The notes under the pieces: model-generated | The model's database searches: none | Seen by the model: the letters and a program-made list of their open reading frames with translations, nothing else | Told to the model about the DNA's origin: nothing | Translations under genes and position numbers: made by a program | Source: Yersinia aleksiciae | Lineage (GTDB): Bacteria > Pseudomonadota > Gammaproteobacteria > Enterobacterales > Enterobacteriaceae | Length of the DNA: 64,000 nt | Assembly: GCF_001047675.1 (NCBI RefSeq) | Contig: NZ_CP011975.1 | Coordinates: forward strand, 369,709-433,708 | Direction: 5' to 3' | In this document: positions 42,152 to 52,574 of the stretch, in pieces | Position numbering within the stretch: the stretch's first letter is position 1 | Layout: each line of letters begins with the position of its first letter

Positions 42152-44175
42152 TGACTTCGCTTGAGCTATTGTGGCTCTCTTTATTGCTCTATCTGGCTGG
42201 CGCGCTGCTCTCTTTACTGCTGGCACGACGTGAAACCCTGGCGATCTATGCCTCGGGGTTGGCTTCGTTGCTGGGCGGCATCACGGGTCTGTTGGCGGCC
42301 GCGCCCACCTTACTGGGCGGCGGTATTATTACCTTCGTCACTGCGGGACCCTTCCCCTTCGCCGCCTTCAGTCTGCGCCTTGACCCACTGGCCGCCTTTA
42401 TGTTGCTGGTCATTTCATTGCTGGTAGTGATAACTGCACTCTATTCATTGGCCTACGTACAGGAGTACAAAGGGCGCGGGGCGTGGGGAATGGGGGTGTT
42501 TATGAACCTGTTCATCGCCTCAATGGTGGCACTGGTGGTGGTGGATAACGCCTTCTATTTCATCGTGTTCTTCGAAATGATGTCGCTGGCTTCCTATTTC
42601 CTGGTGATCTCCGATCAGGATGACGACGCCATCAGCGCGGGCCTGCTCTACTTTCTGATTGCCCATGCCGGTTCTGTGCTGATTATGATCGCCTTCTTCC
42701 TGCTCTATCGCCTCAGCGGCAGTCTGGAGTTTGCCGCCTTCCGGCAGGCAGATCCGCAACCGGTTATGGCCTCGATTATCTTCTTGTTAGCCTTCTTCGG
42801 CTTTGGTGCTAAAGCGGGGATGCTGCCGCTCCATGGCTGGTTACCGCGCGCGCACCCTGCCGCGCCCTCTCATGCCTCGGCCCTGATGTCCGGAGTGATG
42901 GTGAAGATCGGCATCTTCGGCATCATCAAGGTGGGTATTGATTTACTCGGTGCCAGCCAACTGTGGTGGGGGGTGGTGGTGCTGGCATTCGGTGCGGTGT
43001 CATCAGTGTTGGGGGTGCTGTATGCACTGGCGGAGCACGATATCAAGCGGCTGCTGGCTTATCACACGGTTGAAAATATCGGCATTATCCTGATGGGCGT
43101 CGGCGTAGGCATGATAGGCATCGCCAGCCAACAGCCGGTATTGGCCGCCCTCGGCCTGCTTGGCGCACTCTACCATCTGCTTAACCACGCGGTCTTCAAA
43201 GGGCTGCTGTTCCTCGGTGCTGGGGCGGTGATTTATCGCGTACACACCAAGGATATGGAGAAGATGGGCGGACTTGCCAGAGTGATGCCTTACACCGCAC
43301 TGGCCTTTTTGGTCGGCTGTATGGCGATCTCGGCCCTGCCGCCGTTCAATGGTTTCGTCAGTGAATGGTTCACCTACCAATCACTGTTTACCATGACCAA
43401 AGATGGCGGTTTTATGATTCGGCTGGCGGGGCCGATTGCCATTGTGATGCTGGCGATCACTGGTGCACTGGCGGCGATGTGCTTCGTTAAAGTCTACGGC
43501 ATCAGTTTTTGTGGTCTGCCGCGTACCGAAAAAGCGGCTCAGGCGCGGGAAGTGCCGTGGCCGATGACCGCCGCCATGTTGCTGCTGGCGCTGCTCTGTC
43601 TGGCGTTGGGGATCGGCGCGACCCATGTGGCTCCGGTGATTGCCCGCATCGCCGCGAGCTTAATCACTGCCCCATCAGTGCCGACTTTGCAGGTGGCACA
43701 AGGCGCGGTGCTGTTCCCGCAACATAGCTCCCAAGCGATGCTCTCCACCCTCTACATCTTCTTTGGCTTACTGATCTTGCCGCTGGTGATTTTACTGGTC
43801 GCCAGCCTCTACAAAGGCCGCCGTCTGGCGTTCCGTCATGGTGGCGACCCTTGGGCCTGCGGCTATGCCTACGAGCAGGCGATGACCGTCTCCGCTGGGG
43901 GCTTTACTCAGCCGCTGCGGGTGATGTTCGCCCCGCTCTACCGAATGCGCAAAAAGCTGGACCCCGCACCGATGATGCAGAGCGCATTGGAGCACTCAAT
44001 CAGTGGCGCGACACGGGTGGAACCGGTCTGGGACGACAAAGTTGTGGCCCCGCTTATCCGCCTGATCCAATGGCTCAGCCAGCGTATTCAGTGGCTGCAA
44101 CAGGGTGATTTCCGCCTCTACTGTCTGTATGTGGTCGCCGCGCTGGTGATTCTGCTGATTGTGGCGGCTATTTAA
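42148..44175 (+). CDS. hyfB: Hydrogenase-4 membrane subunit HyfB
   Basis: HyfB (675 residues) is a large antiporter-like membrane protein related to NuoL/MrpD and HycC. Signature parts are FFEMMSLASYFLVI, FFGFGAKAGMLPLHGWLPRAHPAAPSHASALMSGVMVKIGI and LLAYHTVENIGIILMG, the proton-channel core with conserved lysines and histidine, and NALPPFNGF-like ALPPFNGFVSEWFTYQ. It overlaps hyfA by 4 bp (ATGA). Together with HyfD, HyfE and HyfF it gives this hydrogenase more ion-pump-like subunits than hydrogenase-3. Confidence 0.94.
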   Translation: MMTSLELLWLSLLLYLAGALLSLLLARRETLAIYASGLASLLGGITGLLAAAPTLLGGGIITFVTAGPFPFAAFSLRLDPLAAFMLLVISLLVVITALYSLAYVQEYKGRGAWGMGVFMNLFIASMVALVVVDNAFYFIVFFEMMSLASYFLVISDQDDDAISAGLLYFLIAHAGSVLIMIAFFLLYRLSGSLEFAAFRQADPQPVMASIIFLLAFFGFGAKAGMLPLHGWLPRAHPAAPSHASALMSGVMVKIGIFGIIKVGIDLLGASQLWWGVVVLAFGAVSSVLGVLYALAEHDIKRLLAYHTVENIGIILMGVGVGMIGIASQQPVLAALGLLGALYHLLNHAVFKGLLFLGAGAVIYRVHTKDMEKMGGLARVMPYTALAFLVGCMAISALPPFNGFVSEWFTYQSLFTMTKDGGFMIRLAGPIAIVMLAITGALAAMCFVKVYGISFCGLPRTEKAAQAREVPWPMTAAMLLLALLCLALGIGATHVAPVIARIAASLITAPSVPTLQVAQGAVLFPQHSSQAMLSTLYIFFGLLILPLVILLVASLYKGRRLAFRHGGDPWACGYAYEQAMTVSAGGFTQPLRVMFAPLYRMRKKLDPAPMMQSALEHSISGATRVEPVWDDKVVAPLIRLIQWLSQRIQWLQQGDFRLYCLYVVAALVILLIVAAI

Positions 44176-44186
44176 GGAGACGAGCA

Positions 44187-45140
44187 ATGCCAACTACTGA
44201 TATGCCTGCGGTCTCTATGATGGCCTTTGCCTTCGGGCAGGCGCTGTTCATGCTGGCGCTGGCCCCGCTGATGTCGGGTATCTCCCGCATGGTGAAAGCC
44301 CGAATGCACTCCCGCCGTGGGCCAGGGGTGCTGCAAGAGTATCGCGATTTAGCCAAGCTGCTGAAACGGCAAGATGTGGCTCCGGCCAACGCGGGCATCA
44401 TCTTCCGCCTGATGCCCTATGTGCTACTGGGCAGCATGTTGCTGATTGCCATGGCGTTACCTACCTTCACGCTGGCATCGCCGTTTGGGGTAGCGGGGGA
44501 TCTGATCGCCCTGCTCTATCTGTTCGCGCTGTTCCGCTTCTTCTTCTCGCTGGCCGGACTGGACAGCGGCAGCATCTTCGCCGGTATCGGTGCCAGTCGT
44601 GAGTTGACGCTGGGTGTGCTGGTCGAACCAACGCTAATCCTCTCACTGTTGGTGGTCGGGCTGATTGCCGGTTCGACCAATATCGGCACCATCAGTACCG
44701 CGCTGTCTGAGGGCCACTGGCAGTCACCGACCGCCACTGCGCTAGCGTTGCTGGCCTGCGGTTTCGCGGTGTTTATCGAGATGGGAAAAATCCCGTTTGA
44801 TGTCGCCGAAGCGGAGCAAGAGCTACAGGAGGGGCCGCTGACAGAATACTCCGGCGCGTCACTGGGGCTGGTCAAATGGGGCATCAGCCTAAAACAAGTG
44901 GTAGTGGCGCAACTGTTCCTTGGCGTGTTTATCCCGTTCGGCAAGCTGGCGGTGCTGAGCGGGCCGGGCCTGTTATGGGCGCTGGTGGCCTGCGTTATCA
45001 AATTGGCGGTGGTATTTGTCCTCGCCTCTATCGTGGAAAACAGCATCGCCCGTGGGCGCTTCCTGTTGACCTCCCGTGTTACCTGGCTGGGGTTTGGCGT
45101 TGCCGCGCTCTCCCTGGTTTTCTATCTCACCGGTCTTTAA
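44187..45140 (+). CDS. hyfC: Hydrogenase-4 membrane subunit HyfC
   Basis: HyfC (317 residues) is the NuoH/HycD-type membrane anchor that joins the hydrophilic hydrogenase arm to the membrane. Conserved loops are RMHSRRGPGVLQEYRDLAKLLKR, GASRELTLGVLVEP, GKIPFDVAEAEQELQEGPLTEYSG (the NuoH acidic loop) and ARGRFLLTSRVTWLGF. An AAGGAG site precedes the ATG. Length is close to E. coli HyfC. Confidence 0.95.
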   Translation: MPTTDMPAVSMMAFAFGQALFMLALAPLMSGISRMVKARMHSRRGPGVLQEYRDLAKLLKRQDVAPANAGIIFRLMPYVLLGSMLLIAMALPTFTLASPFGVAGDLIALLYLFALFRFFFSLAGLDSGSIFAGIGASRELTLGVLVEPTLILSLLVVGLIAGSTNIGTISTALSEGHWQSPTATALALLACGFAVFIEMGKIPFDVAEAEQELQEGPLTEYSGASLGLVKWGISLKQVVVAQLFLGVFIPFGKLAVLSGPGLLWALVACVIKLAVVFVLASIVENSIARGRFLLTSRVTWLGFGVAALSLVFYLTGL

Positions 45141-45158
45141 GGAGCTAATAAACCCATC

Positions 45159-46613
45159 ATGGAGAACATGGCTCTTATGAATGTCGCCCTTGCGACCATT
45201 TTAGTCCCGTTTGTCGGGGCTATCCTCACCGCCTGTCTGCCACAGCGCATGGCGAAATGGTCCTGTACCCTGTTTGCGCTGCTGGCTACCTTGGGGACGG
45301 TACTGTTGGCCTATGGCTACTTAACCGGCGGGAAGATAGATGTCACCTTTGAGCTGATTCATTACGGTGATATAGCGCTGTTTGGTCTGACTATCGACCG
45401 CATCAGCACTCTGATTGCTTTCGCCGTGGTATTCCTCGGGCTGCTGGTGAGCATTTACTCCACCGGTTATCTGACACTGGGGAACCGCGAACACCCGCAC
45501 GAAGGCACGAACCGCTACTACGCACTGCTACTGGTATTCATCGGTGCAATGGCGGGTTTGGTTTTATCATCCACCCTGCTGGGTCAGCTGTTCTTCTTTG
45601 AAATCACGGGCGGCTGCTCGTGGGGATTGATTGGTTACTACCAGAGCCAGAAATCCCTGCGCTCGGCGCTAAAGGCACTGTTGGTCACTCATGTTGCGGC
45701 CATCGGCCTCTATTTGGCGGCGGCGGTGCTGCTGGTCAATACCGGTACTTTTGCCCTGACGGCGCTAGCACAGCTGGATCACACCACCAAAATCATTGTA
45801 TTCGGCGGCATCCTGTTTGCTGCGTGGGGAAAATCAGCCCAGTTGCCACTCCACATCTGGTTGCCCGATGCGATGGAAGCACCGACCCCGGTCAGCTCCT
45901 ATCTCCACGCCGCTTCAATGGTCAAAGTGGGCGTCTATATCTTCGCCCGCGCTATCTACTCGGCGGGTGACGTGCCGCAGATTATCGGCACAGTGGGCAT
46001 GGTGATGGCGGTTATCACGCTGATTTATGGCTTCTTCATGTATCTGCCGCAAAAAGATATGAAACGGCTGCTCGCCTACTCCACCATTACCCAGCTCTCC
46101 TACATCTTCTTTGCGCTGTCACTGGCGATCTACGGCTCGAAAATGGCCTTTGATGGCGGCATTGCTTACATCTTTAACCATGCCTTCGCCAAGAGTCTGT
46201 TCTTCCTGGTGGCGGGTGCGCTGAGCTACAGCTGTGGCACCCGCCTGTTACCGAAACTCAAAGGCATCATGGGCAAAATGCCGCTGCTGGGGGTGGGATT
46301 CTGTGTCGCCGCACTGGCGATCACCGGAGTGCCGCCATTCAACGGCTTCTTCAGCAAATTCCCTATTTTTGCCGCCGGCTTCTCACTGTCGCACGAACAT
46401 TGGCTGCTGATACCGCTGCTGGTCTTGGCGCTGATTGAGTCGGTGGCGAGCTTCGGCTGGTTCCTTTACTGGTTCGGTCAAACGGTGCCGGGCAAGCCAT
46501 CAGAAGAGGTTGCCAGTGCCAAACCGCTACCGCTAGCGATGCAGGGGGTGCTGGTCATTTTGGTGATCATGTCAGTGTGCTCAAGCTTTATTGCCGTCGC
46601 CTGGCTCGGATAA
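45159..46613 (+). CDS. hyfD: Hydrogenase-4 antiporter-like subunit HyfD
   Basis: HyfD (484 residues) is a NuoN/NuoL-type membrane protein found in hydrogenase-4 but absent from hydrogenase-3. It has LGQLFFFEITGGCSWGLIGYY, FAAWGKSAQLPLHIWLPDAMEAPTPVSSYLHAASMVKVGVYI with the key lysines, and ITGVPPFNGFFSKFPIFAAG. An extra proton- or sodium-translocating module is inferred. It starts MENMALMNVALATIL, 18 bp after hyfC. Confidence 0.95.
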   Translation: MENMALMNVALATILVPFVGAILTACLPQRMAKWSCTLFALLATLGTVLLAYGYLTGGKIDVTFELIHYGDIALFGLTIDRISTLIAFAVVFLGLLVSIYSTGYLTLGNREHPHEGTNRYYALLLVFIGAMAGLVLSSTLLGQLFFFEITGGCSWGLIGYYQSQKSLRSALKALLVTHVAAIGLYLAAAVLLVNTGTFALTALAQLDHTTKIIVFGGILFAAWGKSAQLPLHIWLPDAMEAPTPVSSYLHAASMVKVGVYIFARAIYSAGDVPQIIGTVGMVMAVITLIYGFFMYLPQKDMKRLLAYSTITQLSYIFFALSLAIYGSKMAFDGGIAYIFNHAFAKSLFFLVAGALSYSCGTRLLPKLKGIMGKMPLLGVGFCVAALAITGVPPFNGFFSKFPIFAAGFSLSHEHWLLIPLLVLALIESVASFGWFLYWFGQTVPGKPSEEVASAKPLPLAMQGVLVILVIMSVCSSFIAVAWLG

Positions 46614-46624
46614 GGGAGTAAAAA

Positions 46625-47290
46625 ATGACCGGAACACTACTCATCAACAGTCTTGTCATCAACAATCTTGCAGGGTTGCTGATCATTACCTCGCTGCTGG
46701 TAATTATCGTGAAAAAACCCGCTACCTCAGCGCTGTTTTATGCCTTGCAATCGCTGGTCTTGGTGCTGATTTTTCTGGTGCTGGCTGAAACACTCAACGC
46801 CCACGAATTGTACTTGTGGTCGCTAACCGCGTTTATCACCAAGGTGGTGCTGGTGCCGTGGATCATGTACCGCGCCTTTCGCCAGATGGAGGACCCCAAA
46901 GCCAACGGCGGGGTAATTGGCACTGCCAGCCTGATTTTTATCGCCGCCATCATCATTTTGCTGAGCTACTTCGTGGTCGAACCGGTGCAGTTGCCGATGG
47001 TCAGCGCCCTGAAACCGGCACTGGCGGTGTCACTGGGGCATTTTCTGATTGGCCTGCTGTGTATCGTTACCCAGCGCAATATTCTGAAAAATATCTTTGG
47101 CTACTGCCTGATGGAGAACGGCGCGCATTTGATGCTAGCGCTGCTGGCCTTCCGCGCACCGGAGCTGGTCGAGATTGGTATTGCCACTGATGCCATCTTC
47201 GCGGTGGTCGTGATGACGCTAATGGCGCGCAAGATTTACCGCACGCTGCACACGCTGGATGTTAAACAACTGACGGCGCTAAAGGGGTAA
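46625..47290 (+). CDS. hyfE: Hydrogenase-4 membrane subunit HyfE
   Basis: HyfE (221 residues) has about six hydrophobic segments and resembles a NuoK/MrpC-like subunit, with [29 protein letters not shown] as the conserved part. Like HyfD it is specific to hydrogenase-4-type complexes. Length is close to the E. coli protein (216). It lies 11 bp after hyfD with an AGGGAG ribosome site. Confidence 0.93.
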   Translation: MTGTLLINSLVINNLAGLLIITSLLVIIVKKPATSALFYALQSLVLVLIFLVLAETLNAHELYLWSLTAFITKVVLVPWIMYRAFRQMEDPKANGGVIGTASLIFIAAIIILLSYFVVEPVQLPMVSALKPALAVSLGHFLIGLLCIVTQRNILKNIFGYCLMENGAHLMLALLAFRAPELVEIGIATDAIFAVVVMTLMARKIYRTLHTLDVKQLTALKG

Positions 47291-47294
47291 TGAA

Positions 47295-48932
47295 ATGAGT
47301 CATACTGACCTGCTGTTATTACTGCTGGCGATACCTCTGATAGCCTCGCTGCTGGCCTTTGCCTGTCGCGCCTTGGGCAGTGCCGCCCGCCTGGCAACCA
47401 CTTGGGTGCATTTTGTCGGCATCAGTTTGCTGCTGGTGGTGGCCTTGACGGTGGTGTGTCGAGTTGCCCTCGGCGGCGAGATTCTGGCGGCCCATAGCTG
47501 GCTGCATATCGACAGCCTCAGTGCGCTATTCCTCGCCATTTTGGGTATTATCGGTTTTCTTACCGGCCTCTACTCCCTCGGCTATATGCGCCATGAAGTG
47601 AATAATGGCGAAATCACCGTTAGCACGCTGTGCAACTATTATGGTTTCTTCCATCTGTTCCTGTTCACCATGCTACTGGTGGTCACCAGTAATAACTTGA
47701 TTCTCATGTGGGTGGGCATCGAAGCCACTACCCTCAGCTCGGCCTTTTTGGTGGGGTTATATGGTCAGCGCTCCTCGCTGGAGGCGGCCTGGAAGTACAT
47801 TATTATCTGTACGGTGGGGGTGGCATTCGGGTTATATGGCACGGTGTTGGTGTATGCCAATGCCGCCAATGTGCTGGCCGATCCCGGTAGCGCCATTTTC
47901 TGGACGGTAGTCGCGGAGCACGCCAAAGCGCTAGACCCTAGCCTGATGCATCTGGCGTTTGTCTTTATCCTGATTGGCTTCGGCACCAAGACTGGGCTGT
48001 TTCCGATGCACTCGTGGCTACCGGATGCCCACAGCGAAGCCCCCAGTCCTACCAGCGCCTTGTTGTCTGCGGTGCTGCTCAACTGCGCCCTGCTGGTGAT
48101 CATCCGCTATTACATCATTATCAGCGCCGCCATCGGGCCACACTTCCCGCAAATGCTGCTGCTGGTATTCGGCATGATGTCGGTGGCCGTCTCTGCATTC
48201 TTTATTCTGGCGCAGCGCGATATGAAGCGTCTGCTGGCCTACTCCAGCGTCGAAAACATGGGGTTGATCGCCGTGGCGCTGGGGATTGGTGGCCCGCTGG
48301 GGGTACTGGCCGCACTGTTCCACACCGTGAATCACAGTCTGGCAAAAACCTTGCTGTTCTGTGGCTCCGGCAACGTGTTGCTGAAATATGGCACGCGGGA
48401 TATGGGCGCGATTAAAGGCATTATCCGCGTTGCCCCACTCACTGCGGTGTTACTGGCAGGTGGCGCACTGGCGCTGGCGGGGATGCCGCCATTTAACGTG
48501 TTTATCAGCGAGTTTATGGTGGTGGCAGCTGCGATTAAAGCGGGCCATTTCTGGCTGGTGATTGCGCTGCTGTTGCTACTGACGCTGGTCTTGGCCGGAT
48601 TAGTGCGCATGATTGCCAGCACCGTGCTCGGCACCCCGCCGGAAGCGGTTAGCAAAGGTGAACTGGGGATTCTCACCACCGCGCCGATGGCGATTTTACT
48701 GCTGCTGATGCTACTGCTTGGGGTGCACATTCCCTCGCCAGTGACCCGCTTACTGACCGATGCGGCGCAGATTGTCCTCAAGAGTGACAGCAGTGCACCC
48801 ATCGAGCAGCCCTTTGTTTTTCCGTGGCAATCGCGCGCCACAATAACCGAAATTTCTCCGGCTCAAGCGGCCCCTTCCGTCGCAGAGATGCCTACTGCCC
48901 TGCAACTTACCCCGACACGTCAGGAGATGTAA
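47295..48932 (+). CDS. hyfF: Hydrogenase-4 antiporter-like subunit HyfF
   Basis: HyfF (545 residues) is the third NuoM/NuoL-like subunit of the complex. It has [64 protein letters not shown] and [20 protein letters not shown]-terminal extension of about 40 polar residues makes it slightly longer than E. coli HyfF. It starts 4 bp after hyfE, and hyfG begins 1 bp after its stop. Confidence 0.94.
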   Translation: MSHTDLLLLLLAIPLIASLLAFACRALGSAARLATTWVHFVGISLLLVVALTVVCRVALGGEILAAHSWLHIDSLSALFLAILGIIGFLTGLYSLGYMRHEVNNGEITVSTLCNYYGFFHLFLFTMLLVVTSNNLILMWVGIEATTLSSAFLVGLYGQRSSLEAAWKYIIICTVGVAFGLYGTVLVYANAANVLADPGSAIFWTVVAEHAKALDPSLMHLAFVFILIGFGTKTGLFPMHSWLPDAHSEAPSPTSALLSAVLLNCALLVIIRYYIIISAAIGPHFPQMLLLVFGMMSVAVSAFFILAQRDMKRLLAYSSVENMGLIAVALGIGGPLGVLAALFHTVNHSLAKTLLFCGSGNVLLKYGTRDMGAIKGIIRVAPLTAVLLAGGALALAGMPPFNVFISEFMVVAAAIKAGHFWLVIALLLLLTLVLAGLVRMIASTVLGTPPEAVSKGELGILTTAPMAILLLLMLLLGVHIPSPVTRLLTDAAQIVLKSDSSAPIEQPFVFPWQSRATITEISPAQAAPSVAEMPTALQLTPTRQEM

Positions 48933-48933
48933 C

Positions 48934-50739
48934 GTGACTCACGAAACGCCTATTTCAGCTATTACGGCTTCAGGTCAGCCGCATTCAAATCAGCCACAAG
49001 GCGGTGAAAAACGGGGTGCCGCCTATGTGGCCCGCCTGCGTGAACAATTTCCGGCGGCGATCCTCGATGAAGAGTGGCAAACCCACGACCAACTGACCAT
49101 TACCATCAAGCTGAACAGCCTGCCAGATGTGGTGGAGCACCTCTATTATCAGCAAGGCGGCTGGCTGTCAGTGCTGTTCGGCAATGATGAACGCAGCTTG
49201 AATGGCTATTTCGCCATCTACTATGTGCTGTCGATGGAGGGCCGCGAACAGTACGGCGCGGAGACCGGCAAACAGTATGGCGACAAGTGCTGGGTGATTG
49301 TCAAAGCGCTGATCAGCCCAGAGCGGCCCGAGTTCCCATCCGTCACACCACGGGTTCCGGCGGCGGTCTGGGGTGAGCGCGAAGTACGCGATATGTATGG
49401 CCTGCAACCGGTGGGCCTGCCCGACGAGCGCCGTTTAGTGCTGCCCGATGATTGGCCGGATGATCTCTATCCGCTGCGCAAAGACACCATGGATTATCGC
49501 CAGCGGCCAACCCCAATCGGCGACACCGAAACTTATCAGTTTGAGAATGAGGCGGGCAGCAGTAGCCGCGTGGTGCCTATCGGCCCGATGCACATTACCT
49601 CCGATGAACCGGGCCACTTCCGCCTATTTGTGGATGGCGAAGATATTATCGATGCTGACTACCGCCTGTTTTATGTCCATCGCGGCATGGAAAAACTGGC
49701 TGAAACCCGCATGGGCTACAACGACGTCACCTTCCTGTCTGACCGCATCTGTGGCATTTGCGGCTTCACCCACAGTGTGGCCTACACCTCATCGATTGAG
49801 AATGCGCTGGGCATTATCGTGCCGCCACGGGCGCAGATGATCCGCACTATTTTGCTTGAGGTGGAGCGGCTACACAGCCATCTGCTCAATATCGGTTTGT
49901 CTTGCCACTTCGTCGGTTTCGATACGGGTTTTATGCAGTTTTTCCGCGTGCGTGAAAAAGCCATGACCATCGCCGAGATGCTAACCGGGGCGCGTAAAAC
50001 TTACGGTCTGAATCTGATTGGCGGGGTGCGCCGCGATATCCTGAAAGCCGACCGCATCAAAACCCTCCAGTTAGTGGCAGAAATGCGCGCCGATATTGGC
50101 CAGTTGGTAGATATGCTGATGAGCACCGCCAATATTGAGCAGCGCACCGTCGGCGTGGGCCTGTTGGATCGCAAAATTGCCCGCGATTTCAGTCCGGTCG
50201 GCCCGATGATCCGCGCCAGTGGTTTTGCCCGCGATATGCGCCACGACCACACCTATGCCAACTATGCCAATGTGCCTAAAGAGCTGTTTACCTTGGATGG
50301 CTGTGACGTGAACTCGCGCTTGCTGGTGCGGGTGCGCGAGTTCTTTGATTCGCTGGTGATGATTGAGTATGGCCTGAACCACATGCCTGCCGGTCCGCTG
50401 TTGGAAGAGAGAGTCCACTATCAACCCTACAAATTTGCCCTTGGTTTTTCCGAAGCCCCTCGTGGCGAAGATGTGCACTGGAGCATGACCGGTGACAACC
50501 AAAAACTGTTTCGCTGGCGCTGCCGTGCCGCCACCTACGCCAATTGGCCGGTACTGCGCTATATGCTGCGCGGCAATACCGTCTCTGACGCGCCACTGAT
50601 TATCGGCAGCCTCGACCCCTGCTACTCCTGCACTGACCGGGTCACTTTGGTGGATGTGCGCAAGCAGAAATCCGTCACTGTGCCGTACAAAGAGATCGAG
50701 CGTTATGGCATCGAGCGCACCCATTCGCCGCTCAAATAG
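48934..50739 (+). CDS. hyfG: Hydrogenase-4 large catalytic subunit HyfG (precursor)
   Basis: HyfG (601 residues) is the NiFe catalytic subunit with two parts. The N-terminal domain is NuoC-like (about 30-190; WGEREVRDMYGLQPVGLPDERRLVLPDDWPDDLYPLRKD), the C-terminal one NuoD-like. NiFe ligands are in RICGICGFTHSVAY and DPCYSCTDR. The tail after DPCYSCTDR runs about 32 residues and should be cut off by the HycI-type protease encoded at the operon end, after nickel insertion. The start is a GTG at 48934, 1 bp after the hyfF stop, with AGGAG upstream. The protein is slightly longer than the E. coli form at the N-terminus. Confidence 0.95.
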   Translation: MTHETPISAITASGQPHSNQPQGGEKRGAAYVARLREQFPAAILDEEWQTHDQLTITIKLNSLPDVVEHLYYQQGGWLSVLFGNDERSLNGYFAIYYVLSMEGREQYGAETGKQYGDKCWVIVKALISPERPEFPSVTPRVPAAVWGEREVRDMYGLQPVGLPDERRLVLPDDWPDDLYPLRKDTMDYRQRPTPIGDTETYQFENEAGSSSRVVPIGPMHITSDEPGHFRLFVDGEDIIDADYRLFYVHRGMEKLAETRMGYNDVTFLSDRICGICGFTHSVAYTSSIENALGIIVPPRAQMIRTILLEVERLHSHLLNIGLSCHFVGFDTGFMQFFRVREKAMTIAEMLTGARKTYGLNLIGGVRRDILKADRIKTLQLVAEMRADIGQLVDMLMSTANIEQRTVGVGLLDRKIARDFSPVGPMIRASGFARDMRHDHTYANYANVPKELFTLDGCDVNSRLLVRVREFFDSLVMIEYGLNHMPAGPLLEERVHYQPYKFALGFSEAPRGEDVHWSMTGDNQKLFRWRCRAATYANWPVLRYMLRGNTVSDAPLIIGSLDPCYSCTDRVTLVDVRKQKSVTVPYKEIERYGIERTHSPLK

Positions 50740-50750
50740 AGGGATGAAGA

Positions 50751-51377
50751 ATGTTAAAACTGTTTAAAACCATCCTGAAAGTCGGCGATACCACGGTGAA
50801 ATACCCGTTTAAGCCGCTCGAGGTCAGTCAGGGTTTTCGTGGCAAGCCCCAATATGATGCCGAGCAGTGTATTGCTTGCGGTGCCTGTACCATGGCCTGC
50901 CCTGCTAATGCGCTGACCATGGAGACCGATATCGCTAGCGGGACTCGCCAGTGGCAGTTGTTCCTTGGGCGCTGCATTTTCTGTGGCCGCTGTGAGGAGG
51001 TCTGCCCGACCCGCGCCATTGTACTGTCGCAAGAGTTTGAATTGGCAGTGTTTAATAAGGCTGATCTCTATCAACGCGCCAGCTTTACCCTCACCCATTG
51101 CCAGCAGTGCCAGCGGCCTTTCGCGCCGAAAAAAGAGGTGGACTATGTGATGGCGCTGCTGATTCATTCGGGCATGAGTGCGGAAGATGTTGAGCTGCAA
51201 CGGCCCCATTTTGAAACCTGCCCTGAGTGCAAGCGCAAACAGAATATCGTTGGTAATGACAATATTTCCATGAACAACAATATTTCCATGAATAACAATA
51301 TTTCCATGAATAACAATATTTCCATGAATAACAGCACTATACCGAGTCAGTCCCCTGAAGGGAGGAGCAATCCATGA
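50751..51377 (+). CDS. hyfH: Hydrogenase-4 iron-sulfur subunit HyfH with repeat tail
   Basis: HyfH (208 residues) is the NuoI/HycF-type 8Fe ferredoxin, with [11 protein letters not shown] and [11 protein letters not shown] carrying two [4Fe-4S] clusters, and extra cysteine pairs CQQC and CPEC. The usual length is about 180. Here a C-terminal tail of about 40 residues contains four copies of the hexapeptide NISMNN, encoded by an 18-bp minisatellite. The tail is low-complexity and probably disordered; its effect is unknown. The gene overlaps hyfI by 4 bp. Confidence 0.93.
   Translation: MLKLFKTILKVGDTTVKYPFKPLEVSQGFRGKPQYDAEQCIACGACTMACPANALTMETDIASGTRQWQLFLGRCIFCGRCEEVCPTRAIVLSQEFELAVFNKADLYQRASFTLTHCQQCQRPFAPKKEVDYVMALLIHSGMSAEDVELQRPHFETCPECKRKQNIVGNDNISMNNNISMNNNISMNNNISMNNSTIPSQSPEGRSNP
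51260..51331 (+). repeat. 18-bp minisatellite inside hyfH
   Basis: Four tandem copies of CAATATTTCCATGAAYAA run at 51260-51277, 51278-51295, 51296-51313 and 51314-51331; only the first differs (AAC for AAT). Unit length is a multiple of three, so copy-number change would keep the reading frame. It is AT-rich compared with the GC-rich hyfH body. Confidence 0.95.
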
Positions 51378-52180
51378 GCCAGCCACACTCATCAAAATCG
51401 GCTTGGGGGCATCATGTTAGCCAGCCTGTACCCTTGGACCCGGCCGTCGCGCAGTTAAAAAGCACATTGCTGAAAGATATCAAGCGCTCTGCTTATGTTT
51501 ATAGGGTGGATTGCGGCGGCTGCAACGGCTGTGAAATTGAGATTTTCTCCTCGATTACACCGCTGTTCGACACCGAGCGTTTTGGGATCAAAGTGGTGGC
51601 CTCGCCGCGTCATGCAGATATCTTGCTGTTCACCGGCGCAGTCACTCGCGCCATGCGCAGCCCGGCACTGCGCGCCTATGAATCCGCACCTGACCCAAAA
51701 ATCTGTGTCTCTTATGGCGCTTGCGGCTGCGGCGGTGGCATCTTCCACGACCTGTATTGTGTTTGGGGCGGCAGCGACACCATTGTGCCAATTGATGTTT
51801 ATATTCCCGGTTGCCCGCCGACCCCCGCCGCCACCATTTATGGCTTTGCGGTGGCGCTCGGCCTGCTGGAGCAAAAGCTTAAGGGTGAGGATCATCAGGA
51901 AGCTGCCGACGAACGAGTCGCGCTGATTCACCCGGATGCGCCGCTGACACTGCGTGTGCTACTGGAGCGAGAAGCCCGCCGCATGGCCGGTTATCGTCAG
52001 GGGCGAGAAATCACCGATCGTTTTTTGTCACTGCTGGTCAATCAGCCTTTGCAAGGGCTAGCGCAGCGCTGCCAGAGTTACCTCAATCAGCAAGATGATC
52101 CGCGCCTGAGCGAGATATTTGCTTGCCTGCAACAGATCGCTTTAATGCAACTGGCGGGAGGTCTCAGCCATGAGCGCTAA
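51374..52180 (+). CDS. hyfI: Hydrogenase-4 small subunit HyfI
   Basis: HyfI (268 residues) is the NuoB/HycG-type small subunit holding the [4Fe-4S] cluster nearest the NiFe site. Ligands are in [26 protein letters not shown] and [14 protein letters not shown]. It is slightly longer than E. coli HyfI (252). It overlaps hyfH by 4 bp and the hyfJ start by 11 bp, so translation is tightly coupled. Confidence 0.95.
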   Translation: MSQPHSSKSAWGHHVSQPVPLDPAVAQLKSTLLKDIKRSAYVYRVDCGGCNGCEIEIFSSITPLFDTERFGIKVVASPRHADILLFTGAVTRAMRSPALRAYESAPDPKICVSYGACGCGGGIFHDLYCVWGGSDTIVPIDVYIPGCPPTPAATIYGFAVALGLLEQKLKGEDHQEAADERVALIHPDAPLTLRVLLEREARRMAGYRQGREITDRFLSLLVNQPLQGLAQRCQSYLNQQDDPRLSEIFACLQQIALMQLAGGLSHER

Positions 52181-52574
52181 GGTGATTTTTTATGCGCTGA
52201 ATCAGAAGTTCCTCGACAGTGACGATGACATGCCCGAGCAGGCGCAGCAGGTGATGTATTACTCATTGGCGATTGGCCACCATGTCGGGGTGATTGATTG
52301 CCTGAAGGCCATAATGACCTGCCCGTTAGCGGAATATGAGCAGTGGTTCAGCCAATTAGCCGAGGGCGAGGCACGCCGCAAGATGGCGGGCTTGCTGAAG
52401 TTTGGTGAAATCACCATCGACAGCACTCACACCCAGTTGCTGGCTAAAGCCTTTGCACCACTGGCGGAAGATGCGACCTCGCTGCATCAGCCCTGGAGCC
52501 AACAACTGCTGCAAACCCTGTACGATATCGAACAGGAACCCGCCATCTACTTAATGGTAAAACGCCGCCCATGA
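52170..52574 (+). CDS. hyfJ: Formate hydrogenlyase assembly protein HyfJ/HycH
   Basis: This 134-residue HycH-family protein ([37 protein letters not shown]) is needed for maturation of the FHL large subunit in E. coli. The exact biochemical step is unknown. In position and length it is HyfJ. It overlaps hyfI upstream and the protease gene downstream (ATGA). Confidence 0.92.
   Translation: MSAKVIFYALNQKFLDSDDDMPEQAQQVMYYSLAIGHHVGVIDCLKAIMTCPLAEYEQWFSQLAEGEARRKMAGLLKFGEITIDSTHTQLLAKAFAPLAEDATSLHQPWSQQLLQTLYDIEQEPAIYLMVKRRP

Noticed and set aside
50071..50724. A 217-codon minus-strand open frame opposite hyfG
   Set aside because: It is a shadow of the GC-rich hyfG coding strand. hyfG has full family motifs; the opposite frame has none.
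51260..51331. CRISPR-like direct repeats
   Set aside because: The 18-bp units are contiguous with no spacers, and lie in frame within hyfH; this is a minisatellite.
50754..51395. A 213-codon minus-strand open frame opposite hyfH
   Set aside because: Shadow of hyfH; its repetitive IHGNIV segment is just the antisense of the minisatellite.
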